Positions 10,601 through 20,258 of a stretch of 64,000 bases of DNA are shown piece by piece; position 1 is the stretch's first letter, and every line of letters starts with the position of its first letter. Position numbers and translations under genes: made by a program. The notes beneath the pieces were generated by a model. It had not been told where the DNA came from and did not search any database. It saw only the letters and a list, made by a program, of their open reading frames with translations. This DNA comes from Morella rubra (Eukaryota; Streptophyta; Magnoliopsida; Fagales; Myricaceae), in assembly GCA_003952965.2 (NCBI GenBank), contig CM025856.1, forward strand, positions 6,978,470-7,042,469, in the 5' to 3' direction.

Positions 10601-13600
10601 CCGATGCCTCATCCTCAGTAGAGTCGCTATCACTTTCGAACGAATCTTCGTCCCCACTTTCTTCGTATTTTCTTCAATTTCGCTTCATCCCCTCTGAAAC
10701 ATCATTACTATCTATACGTCTTTTCTTCTGCCGATCAATTGCATCAGAAGCTTAGATAACGTTTGGTGCAATGTCATCCTCTGTAGCGGATTAATGTTAA
10801 ACTGTTGGAATTCTATAAACAAGTCAATTACATTATCCTCTTGATACGCTTCATTCACTGCTCCCGATTCATGTTTACATCAACTTCACCATCCGGATCC
10901 GGGCCGGGAATGTCATATGCATTTCTACACGACAACTTCTGCACGACTCGCCACGTAGGTCCATGCAGATTATCAACTAGATAAAACACTTGACTTGCTT
11001 GATTTGCCAAAACAAATGGATCTTCTAAGTACCACAGTCGGGAAGTGTTTATGCTCTTAAAGTTCTCGTCGATACGAATTCCACGGTGATCTCCGACGTC
11101 CCACCAATCACACTTAAACAAATATACTGTATTTCCCCGCAAGTATTGCATGGCATAAATGTCTACAAGTCTCCCGTAAAATTCTATTGGATTTCCCTCA
11201 TGTGATCCCGGTACTACAATACCACTGTTCTGAGTTCTCCATCGTTCTTCCCGTTGTACTGTATGATATCTACATCCGTTCACAACACATGCAGAATAAC
11301 GCATCACTCGTGTATCAGGCCCACGTGCCAATGAATACAATTCATCGACCGATGTACATGGATTTTGAGAACGTAATGTTTGAACCTACAACAATATATT
11401 AGAAGGTCATTAAAAACAAAGACATGATATTAATTTGAATTCTTTGTCAATAACACTTACTCCCTAAGAACCAATTCGAAAATTGTTCCTCATGCATACG
11501 AGAAATGTCACCAACTCCTTGCGCGCGAAGTTCATCCATGTGTTCACTATAACGATAAGGTTAATCAATGACTGTATATTATAGAAACCTATAAAATTTT
11601 ATTTTACTTATTCTAAGTAGTTTGCTGATGCCTTTGCAATTGTTTAGCACATACCACCGAGCTTTCTTGAACTCTATTTGGTCTATGTCATGCCCTTTTG
11701 CAACCCCTATCAATCTAATTCTCTGAGTGAATACATCCAATGACCTTTTTGGTACCTCCATTCGCTGTCAGAATCGTAGTTTCGATCTCTGCAATTAAAC
11801 ACTGTTTCGACCCCTTGGAGGTACTAGGAACAAAATGTCAAATACTCATTCTCAATATACGCTTATGCAATCAACCCTTCGGGATGGGACTTATTTTTCA
11901 CATACCGTTTAGAGACACCCATCAACTGTTCAACTAGATACATCCATTTGTACTGTACCAGTCCAGCAAGCATTGCTTGTGCGGTAAGTGACCGCCAAAT
12001 GCATCATCATCGTAAAAAAAGCGGGTGGAAAATCATTTCCAACTTGCATAAAATTATTCCGATATCTTCTAACATCTTCTGCAATATAAAAATCTTCAAT
12101 AAACGTGAACACAATTTTCAAAAAAATAAACATAATTTGGTCACTTCGCCACACATGTCTTCCTTCAACAACCCTCGATCATCACTGGAAGAACCCTCTG
12201 TAAGAACACATGACAATCTTTTCATTCCAGACACCTTCAACTCATCTAGATTCACACAATGTGAAATCTCAGCAGCATAACCATCGGGGAACCTCACGTC
12301 TTTTAACCATTCACAGGCCCTCCTTCACTCTTCCCTAGTTAAAGTATACGCTGCTTGAGGCATCAATTCGACCTGACAGTCATACACCAAGTGTAAGTCT
12401 TTTTTAACCCCCATTTCAGCTAAATCTTTACGTGCACTAGCTGAATCCTTGGTCTTGAACACGATATTCATCACTGTCCTGATCACGTTGTCACTTATGT
12501 TCTTCTCAATGTGCATCACGTCCAAGTTATGTTGTAACCCTAACTTACTCTAATACAGTAGTTGAAAAAAGATGCTCTTCTTCGTCCAATTCAAACGTTC
12601 CAATGAATGTTTCTTCTTTCCCCTATTCTTCCCTGACGCTTTACCAAAGATAGTTTCCCCAACATGCGTCAATTGTTCCAATATGTCCTCACCAGTTAAC
12701 TCCCAGGTGGAAGTCTATGTTCTTCTTTCCTATTGAACGAATCCACATCATATCTCCATGCAGGCCCTGGTGTCAAGTATCTCCTATGACCCATATAACA
12801 CATTCTTCTCCCGTGCTTCAACCACTTATAGTCAGTGTTCAAATTACATGTTAGACATGCCAACTTCCCTTTGGTACTCCATCCAGATAAATTGGCATAC
12901 GCTGGGAAATCATTTATGGTCTACATCAAAGCTGCATGCATCTTAAATGTCATCCCATCTGAAGCGTCATGTGTCTCAACTCCATCTTCCCATAGTTGTT
13001 TCAACTCGTCCACTAAGGGTTGAAGATATACATCTATATCATTTTCCAGTGACTTACGACCCAAGATCAAAAGAGTTATCAGTGAAAATGAGACCTTCAT
13101 ACACCTCCATGGGGGTAAATTATATGGAAACACAACGACTGGCCAAATACTGTATGCATTGCTTATGTTTCCGAATGGATCGAGCCCGTCTAAAGCAAGA
13201 CCTAAGCGGACGTGTGGGCATCTTAAGCAAACCAACATGGTCCTTATCAAAATTCTTCCAAACCAATGAATCTGCAGGATGCCTCAAACTCTCCCCATCA
13301 TCGACCCGTTTCTCCTTATGCCATCTCATGTCATGAGCTACATCTTTGTGGTAAATAAACGTTTAAGTCTAGGAATCAAAGGGAAATGACGCAACACTTT
13401 CCTGGGAATTTGATTGCGCAAGTCATCTTTGAATTTCCACCAAGACACCCAGATACCAGACATCTATCTAACTCACTTTTTTCCTTCCAAAACAACGCAC
13501 AATCATTTTGACATGCATGAATTTTATCATAACTAAACCCAAGACCCTTGAGTAATTGTTTCATCTTGTAACATGATCTCGGTAATGTCTCTCCCTCTTG

Positions 13601-14010
13601 CAAGGCCTCTTTAATTAACTGTAATACCATATCAAATGCTTTAACCGACAGCTTATTCTCTAACTTCACATCCAACAGCCGGACCGCAAATGACAACTTA
13701 CTAAACTTGGTACATCCAGGATACAGTTCACGTTCTGCCTCTTCCTATAACTTATCAAATAATGTTGAAGTCTTCGATCCCGAAGTGGGGGTTTCCTTAA
13801 TATCAGGGTTCTCCGTTTCAACCCTCCTACCCCACCTTCTAACCCGGCACGAAAATCGGTTAACATTTCCTCCATCCCATCAAAGCTATCTCCCTCTAAA
13901 TCATCATCAATATGTGGTAAGCTCGCACCGGACTCTTGACTCAGATTTGAAGCAAGTTGAATACCCTACCCGTGAAACACCCATAACTTATAGCTCATAT
14001 CAAACCCATT

Positions 14011-14011
14011 A

Positions 14012-14049
<38 letters not shown>
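14011..14049. repeat. (TA)n microsatellite
   Basis: About 18-19 TA units with one interruption (ACATATA). It lies within the N-terminal part of the transposase gene, at the edge of the duplicated segment, and probably marks an intron. Confidence 0.9.
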
Positions 14050-14051
<2 letters not shown>

Positions 14052-14052
<1 letters not shown>

Positions 14053-14280
14053 CTTCCATTTTATTTTACACTTGAAATACTACATTCTGCACTTTCGACA
14101 CGGACATTTGATCTGACCCCGAGAGTCTACACAATAAGCAGCCATACCGATAAACCCACAGATATATAAATTCCCATTTTCTTTTACACTTGAAATACTA
14201 CATTTTTGTACTTCCGACATGGACATTTGATCTGACCCCAAGAGTCTACACAACAAGCAGCCATACCGATAAACCCACGA
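14052..14280. repeat. tandem duplication of about 110 bp inside the transposase N-terminus
   Basis: The segment CTTCCATTTTATTTTACACT...ACCGATAAACCCAC at 14052-14160 is repeated at about 14168-14278 with few differences. Each copy encodes, on the minus strand, the Transpos_assoc piece ending in CPCRKC (or its shifted equivalent). The duplication doubles part of the domain and disrupts the reading frame. Confidence 0.85.
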
Positions 14281-14560
14281 CCCCCTCTGCATAATTTTAA
14301 CCAAACCGATTTTTCTCGTAAACCCAACTCTTATCCATCCACCAATCTAAAACAATACACGACATTAAGTAATTCATAAACACCCAATCATTAGAACTTG
14401 ACTTTGTGCCCAGCTGATAGGTCCTATCCCATTTAAGATTGTGCATTTGGAGTTGAACGTCAGTTCGACTTATGTCCATCATATGAGGAAAAAATTTGGC
14501 AGCATTTCCCCTCAGTCCCTCAGTACACGAACTAGCATTGGGGGCAAACGTCATCAACAA

Positions 14561-14991
14561 TAGTTATGTGACGTCATACACCAATGTAGTAGTATACCAG
14601 AGACAAAAGGTAGATGATACCGAATTCCTCCAAGACTGGACAGGACATAAGTACCAACTCGTCCAACCACGAATACACAATCTCAAACTGTCCATATTTT
14701 GGACAATTCAAGGGTTATTACGCGATAAACACATATTTATCGCATCCTAACCCTTGAATGGGTCTAAGGGTTACACACATTATATCCCAAAAATAAACCC
14801 AAACAAAACAAGTAAAAAACACTCCAATATTCATCCTGCATACTTCTCAAACTTCTTAATTTATTTTTAGAACTCAAGTACTTCAATAATCAAACATGTA
14901 AACAAATAGCACAAATTCCATGATTCAATTTCAGAACTCAAGCACTTCAATAATCAAACATGTAAATTATTTTGCAATATGCTCTAAACTA
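14561..14991. other. CACTA interior, no gene recognised
   Basis: AT-rich. The phrase TTCAGAACTCAAG[T/C]ACTTCAATAATCAAACATGTAAA occurs twice (about 14870 and 14930), a small direct repeat. Possibly the leader or promoter side of the transposase gene. Confidence 0.5.
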
Positions 14992-15901
14992 CGATCAATC
15001 GGTATGCAAAAGCAATCGATAGGTATGCCAAGGCGATCGATCACCGAACATTCATCTTACAGATGATCGATCGTCCATAAATGGCGATTGATCGTTCGTA
15101 ACCCAGATCAATAAATAACTTCCCAAGCCTCCCCACACACTCAAATCCACACCCAAAATACTCTAAATCATCCTCATGCAATACACATTCTAATATACAT
15201 ATTAAAAACACTTTAATAAGCTCTAATTATCACAAATCATATACACAATATCCACAAATAGACAAGTCAAAAAAATCACCAAAAAACCAACCAAAACATT
15301 CCTAAATTATAGTGTAGGTCAAGTAACATACCTCTTGCACGAGATTAACACCAAAATGAACCAAATCCACACAAAAATCCCATAAATTTCGTCCAAATTT
15401 TTCAATATTCACCCAGTTAAAAAACCAAAGAATTTGAACTTGAGCGTACACTTTAACCTATTCTAAACACTCTTTCAACCAAAAGGATTGTGATTGGGTT
15501 AAGTTTAAAGGAAAAATAAGTCATTGTCGCAAGCTTTAGGGCTCTTCCTCGCCATGTGTTTTTGCTTCACCCACAGCCTTTGAGAATTTTTCGCATTTCA
15601 AGGCCGATAAACACCGATCGATCGGTCCACACAGTGATCGATCGCTTTTCATCTTTAAATTCCCGCTAAGACTTTAGACCGATTGAACGGTGAACTACAT
15701 TGACAGATCAGTAAGTGCCTTTAAAACGACGACGAATGTTAGCCACCGATTGCAAGCCTGTGCCAATCGATCGACAATAAAGTCTTCAACAACACCGTTC
15801 TCTACCGATCGATAGGTAAGGACTCACGATTGATCGTTAATCTAACTTTAAACGACATCATACTGCACCGATTGATCATCCACATAGCGATCGATCGGTT
15901 C
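14992..15901. repeat. internal cluster of GATCGATCGG-like motifs (first)
   Basis: Motif variants at 14992-15113 and again at 15616-15900, with a motif-free gap (15121-15600) between. They match the sub-terminal arrays at 8129-8570 and 18383-19660 but lie in the middle of the element, between the transposase and the third gene. Confidence 0.75.
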
Positions 15902-16258
15902 ATCTAATTATTAAAAAATGATTTTTAACCTGACAAATGACTTAATTATTAAAATTATTTTACTTAAATGTCATCTTAATACATACCTCATACTAATAAC
16001 ATATAATAATGTGCTAAATAAGCATTATACCACTAGTTTATGACATGTTAATACATTACTCATACTAACTATTATAAAATGTTTCTATGATGCAACGTGT
16101 ACAACTTATACACGCTTTCCTCAAATATTAATGATGTGTACTTGATATGTTTTTATGAAATCTAAATACATCTTAACATACTTTGTAATATATATTTTGT
16201 GTTTCCAATTATTTAATCGCACATTATTCAATTACAATGATTAGAAAGAAAATTAGTC

Positions 16259-16650
16259 CGCCAATCGATTGGTACAACTACTGATCGATCATCGTTTGCG
16301 ATTAAAACGACAACATTGCTAACAATCGATCACTTAAATGCATCGATCGATCACTTTTTGTAAACAAAATGACGATGCACGACTAGGATCGATCATCATT
16401 TCAGCTAACGATCAATCGATAGAGATAAACAAAAACGACGCCGTCTTTAACGATTGCTTTCTTCATCATTGAGATCAATTGGTAATCGTAAACAAAACGA
16501 CAACGCATGAAAGTGATCGATCGATGTTCTCATGGCGATCGATCATTTTTTTGGCTGATCGATCGTCAGTTATTTGAGATCGATCAGTGATTATATTTAA
16601 ACGACACCGTATTTTAGCGATCGATCAGCCAACATGCCGATCGATCGGTG
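16259..16650. repeat. internal cluster of GATCGATCGG-like motifs (second)
   Basis: A dense run of about seventeen variants (AATCGATTGG, GATCGATCAT, GATCGATCGG and so on) in 390 bp, as dense as the true sub-terminal arrays. AAACGACGCCGT-like phrases sit between motifs, as they do at 15725-15870. Confidence 0.8.
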
Positions 16651-17040
16651 ATCCAAAATTTAAAAAAAAAATTTATGATTTTGAGTTAATTTTTATGTTG
16701 TTTATTTGATGGATCGCTATAAATTTCCTAGGCATATATGTATGTACTTAAATTTTATTTACATATGTATTTTATTTAGTTGTTTAACTTTGCAATTATC
16801 GTTATTTTTGCCAACTAAAGGGTATTTTCCTCAATTTACGTATCTAAGTTTTGGGAAAAAAATATAAATAAGAAAACACATAAACTACATATCTATAAAT
16901 AAAGATAAATATCCCAAATACGTAAATAAAAACCTAAATCCAAATAAACACATATGTCTCAAACAGATGAATAAAAACAGAAATCTAAATGTATGCCCCA
17001 AATATATACTAAAACATAGTAAAAACATCAACGACTGACA
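16651..17040. other. CACTA interior spacer
   Basis: AT-rich, no motif or reading frame recognised. Just downstream (minus strand) of the third gene. Confidence 0.5.
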
Positions 17041-18268
17041 GCATCACGGAATGTCACCACATCATCAGGAATATCACCGGAAATCCTCTATGGATCTGCA
17101 TCTGTCTTGAAATCATCCAGAGTCTTCTTGATTCCTTCCAATGTATCGCTGACATTCTTCATATGAGCCACGACTACCTTGTCATGCAGGAATGAAAAAG
17201 TGCACTCTCCTTCAAAGGCGATCCAAAGCTCTTTCATCTCCTCTTGTAAATACTTCATCTCCCGCTTAAGAGGCTATAGAGCGGTCTTCACACTTGTGCT
17301 GACACAGCTGTCAAGGTCGGCATATAGCTAGGCCACCCAGGGAGGGGGCATTGTAGGTACCTTTGATCTGTCAGTCGAAGGGCGTGTTGCTTCCTCTGCG
17401 GCGTTTGCTTCTCTACGAGCGAACCGTCTCGTCAAAGCCCCCTTCTGCCCTGTGCTCCTAGACAAGGTGAACTTGTTCAGCGTGCTCATAACCCCTTTAC
17501 GAGTCTCACTGGCAGCAATCACAACACCCCGAGAATCATGAAATGAGTCAGAAACACACCGCATGGGAGGCTATAATTCCTTAATTCCCTAAGCCTCATC
17601 CATAATCAGCTCGAAAATATACAGCGAAAAATCTATTCACGCCTGCTGACCCAGCAAGAGCATGCACTGAGCTCTAGTGAAGGGGCACTCGGTGCCATGT
17701 GTTCTGCCATCTATGTTCGGCATCCAGATGAGGTGCAAAATTCACCAAAACGGTAAGAACTCACTTTGCTTGATGTTGCTGCCAACAACTCCAAAGGTGT
17801 TCCTTGACATAAGAGTCCATAGGTCCTGCTCTGATGTCTTCTGCATCTGTTAGAGGTATCGCCGAGAAGCTGGAGTTCTTGGGGTCGAGGGTAGTGTATG
17901 AAATCAGCAATGACATCTGCCAAGAATACGAACTGCACTCCTCGCACATCCATCTGAACCTCAGGTCCTATGTTTGCCGAGAGAAGTGCACAGAAGAAAT
18001 CATGCACGAGGGTGTCGACACAGAAACCCTCCATCCGTGAGAGTTAATATAGGAATCCCTGATACTCAAATAGCTGGTAGAGGGTGTGATCCTTGTACAG
18101 TAACTAATCAGAATCAGAGAATGCACATGACGCTCTTTGGCCACTGGCCGCCCCTTCAAATACTCCATCCGCCTCTCTAAGGTCATTGTCAGCATAGAGG
18201 CCTCCTGCTCTTGGGACGATGATCTAGCCCCGGTCCTTTTTGTGCGAGTACGCATAGCTCTTGACATT
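17040..18268 (-). pseudogene. third CACTA gene: putative plant transposon protein-like (PF20167-like)
   Basis: Starts on the minus strand at MSRAMRTRTKRTG (18268), a basic N-terminus followed by ERRMEYLKGRPVAKERHVH. A second frame continues with FCVDTLVHDFFCALL and VRGVQFVFLADVIADFIHYPRP (about 18030-17850), then a stretch near 17700-17590 with T-RAQCMLLLGQQ and YIFELIMDEA. The sequence VRGV-x-FVF-xx-VI-x-F, a short linker, and a later R-A-x-x-LLL-x-G block is the pattern of the domain known as 'putative plant transposon protein' (Transposase_32), often found beside plant mobile elements; its function is unknown. A Ser/Arg-rich tail follows at 17564-17328. A frame change near 18030 and a stop near 17640 suggest it is broken. 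Assignment is from pattern memory and is moderately uncertain. It is the 5'-most gene of the element. Confidence 0.5.
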
Positions 18269-18382
18269 TTAAGAATGTTGCAACAATTATATATAAATAA
18301 ATATCTATTAATAAATAACCACAATAATGTAATTAAAGTATTAAAGAAGCTGCAACAAAATGGATATCCATTGCCACATACA

Positions 18383-19660
18383 GTGATTGATCACGCCGCA
18401 TAGCGATTGATCACAACGTCACAACGATCGATTGCTACATTCAAAACGGTGTGTTTGCTTGTCGAGATAATCGATCGTCCATGCACAAAATCAAATAGGG
18501 ATCGATCACCAAGAAGGCGATTGATCGGTCTTAAGCGAAAATGTAGCATTTCACATTAAGTATACTGATCGATCGCTATGTTACAAGTGATCGAACAGTT
18601 ACGGTTCATAAAACGCATTGTATTGAAACACAGTTTTAAGGGATCGATCAATCGCTACATTATGTACCGACCTATCCCCATTAAAAAACTAACGATCAAT
18701 CATCCACTCTGAACGATCGATCGTTTCAGTCAGCATCTAACTAACAAGCGATCGCCATAATCAAGCGATCAGTCGACATGGGGACAAAATGTCATAGTTC
18801 TTGTAAGATCCCAAAACACGACCAAAATCACCCCAAATTGATCCTTATAAAATCCTAAACTCCTAAAATATACAATAACACTAAAATAAATACATTCTGC
18901 GAACCTAAATTGATTATATAGCAAATCAAAAAACATAAACTAAAAACTCATTTAAAAGCGCCTAATATCGCTTAAAAAACAAGAAAAATACATACCTTTG
19001 ACGTAGATGACAAGGGGAGATGATTCCACGCACTTTGGAGAGCAATGCTGCATGAAATGGGTACTTAAAATTTGAGAGGATTCGAGAGATTGTGGAGAGA
19101 TAACCGGTAAAACTGACTTTGGTGATTTCATATAATCTTTCATGACGATCAATCAGTGTTTGTTTATCGATCGATCGTTTTCATTTTTGACACTTGGTGT
19201 TCTTTCATTTGTGGATATGCCGATCGATCGCTTAGTTGACGAGTGAATGGTGATTCGAAAAACTGACAGTTACTTGAACCGATTGATCTCTAGGATACTG
19301 CCGATCAAATTGTAGCCCGTAACTAGTGTCCAACACGTGGAGCACTGCCATTCGTTGCTGTAGCGATCGATCGGTAAGGAAGAACCGATCGATCGTTCCT
19401 TCATTAAATTGACTATTACGCTTACCGATCAATTGACGCTTCGGGTTTTTGGATTGTTATGTTAAATGAACGGTCACTTATGTTCAACGATCGATCGTAT
19501 TCTAAAGCCACGTGTTGATTCTTAACTGATCTATCGGTTTGTCACTACCGATCGATCGTCTTTGGTGACGGCAAATTTTCGTCTCCTAACCCCTTTCCTT
19601 TAGTAACGGAACGTTTCGTCACAAAAAGTACCGATTGATTAGTATTTACCGATCGATCGC
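18383..19660. repeat. right sub-terminal array of GATCGATCGG-like motifs
   Basis: Motif variants recur every 20-50 bp over about 1.3 kb, in both orientations, with a motif-poor gap at about 18790-19140 that may hold a small exon or leader. It is the longest of the four clusters and lies on the transcriptional 5' side of the element, so it may overlap the promoter. Confidence 0.8.
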
Positions 19661-19840
19661 TGTGTGACGAAAATTTTTGTCACCAAAAAATTAACTTTTA
19701 GTGACATAATTTTTTGTTTTGTCACACATAAGACCTTTAGTGACGAAAAATATTTTTGTCACGAAAAATCTATTTTTAGTGATGAAAATAACATTTCATC
19801 ACCGAGAATTTCGTCACCAATGGTCAAATTTCTAGTAGTG
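19560..19840. repeat. CACTA right terminal region
   Basis: Runs of TTTTTCGTCAC / GTGACGAAAA motifs, mirror images of those at 7941-8120, end with GGTCAAATTTCTAGTAGTG. Read inward on the minus strand this is CACTACTAGAAATTTGACC. Confidence 0.85.
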
Positions 19841-19843
19841 ATT
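19841..19843. repeat. CACTA target-site duplication, right copy (ATT)
   Basis: Immediately follows the right terminus ...TCTAGTAGTG and matches 7925-7927. Confidence 0.85.
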
Positions 19844-19854
19844 TATGCCTCTTA

Positions 19855-20070
19855 GGTTGTATTTGAGTGTTAAAATTTTGGGGAAGTTAAAATTTTAGGG
19901 AATTAGAATTGATGAAAAAGTGAAGGGAGAGATGATTTGAATGAATTTTTTACATTTATTATAGTGAAAAATAATAATTTGATGGGGAGAGGGATTATAT
20001 TGTAATTATTTTATTATATTGAAATTTTAAAATTTTGGAAGGCCTAAAATTTTAGTAAACAAACACAACC
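19855..20070. mobile_element. Tourist-like MITE (PIF/Harbinger type), copy 1, 216 bp
   Basis: Starts GGTTGTATTTG and ends CAAACACAACC, an 11-bp near-perfect terminal inverted repeat, extended inward by TTAAAATTTT/AAAATTTTA. Flanked by TTA at 19852-19854 and 20071-20073, the duplication typical of PIF/Harbinger elements. No coding capacity. It begins only 11 bp beyond the CACTA duplication. A second copy lies at 23280-23487. Confidence 0.85.
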
Positions 20071-20073
20071 TTA

Positions 20074-20258
20074 ATCATTTTTCCATCTAAAATCAATATT
20101 TAAAACATTAAACAAATAATATTATTTTAGTTTTAGATGTACTAAACATGAAATATTCTAGCTCAATCAATATACAAGGAACCGAAAAGTCATGCTCCCT
20201 GCCTTTGATTCATTTACCTTTGGCATAACTTTTCTACAATATCACTCAACAATAACTG
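20074..20258. other. AT-rich flank between MITE copy 1 and the degenerate LTR-like unit
   Basis: Nothing recognised. Confidence 0.5.

Larger units (their letters stand above)
10600..14338 (-). pseudogene. Tnp2/TNPD-type CACTA transposase, decayed
   Basis: Read on the minus strand in family order. Transpos_assoc start MDKSWVYEK at 14338, with CPCRKC of the same domain near 14085-14280. WVFHG at about 13975. The Tnp2 N-terminal region is at 13696-13376 (KAFDMVLQLIKEAL, GLGFSYDKIHACQNDC), followed by MRWHKEKR-DDG-LRHPADS at about 13329. The Transposase_21 core is at 13210-12830 (LALDGLDPFGN, WPVVVFPYNLPPW, NDIDVYLQPLVDELK, TINDFPAYANLSGW, CLTCN). DVMHIEKN at 12525 opens the DUF4218 part, with PEGLIA-AYIENEYLTFC at about 11880. 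A DUF4216 domain lies at 11320-10890 (FYGRLVDIYAMQYL, VYLFKCDWWDV). The catalytic protein would cut the CACTA ends. The reading passes through several frames and stops (for example straight after NRFG near 14300), so it cannot make a full protein. An acidic tail near 10560-10700 looks like the usual C-terminus. Confidence 0.88.
7928..19840 (-). mobile_element. CACTA (En/Spm) DNA transposon with both ends, 11.9 kb
   Basis: The left end reads CACTACAAAAAACTTGAC; the right end, read inward on the minus strand, is CACTACTAGAAATTTGAC. Both begin with the CACTA signature. The element is flanked by a perfect 3-bp duplication, ATT, at 7925-7927 and 19841-19843, the duplication size of this superfamily. 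All genes read on the minus strand, so the transcriptional 5' end is at 19840. Order 5' to 3': a third gene with a plant-transposon-protein-like domain, a Tnp2-type transposase and a TNPA-like Transposase_24 gene. The frames are interrupted, so I infer the copy is no longer autonomous, although its ends look mobilisable in trans. Sequence between genes is mostly AT-rich with clusters of GATCGATCGG-type motifs. Confidence 0.95.
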
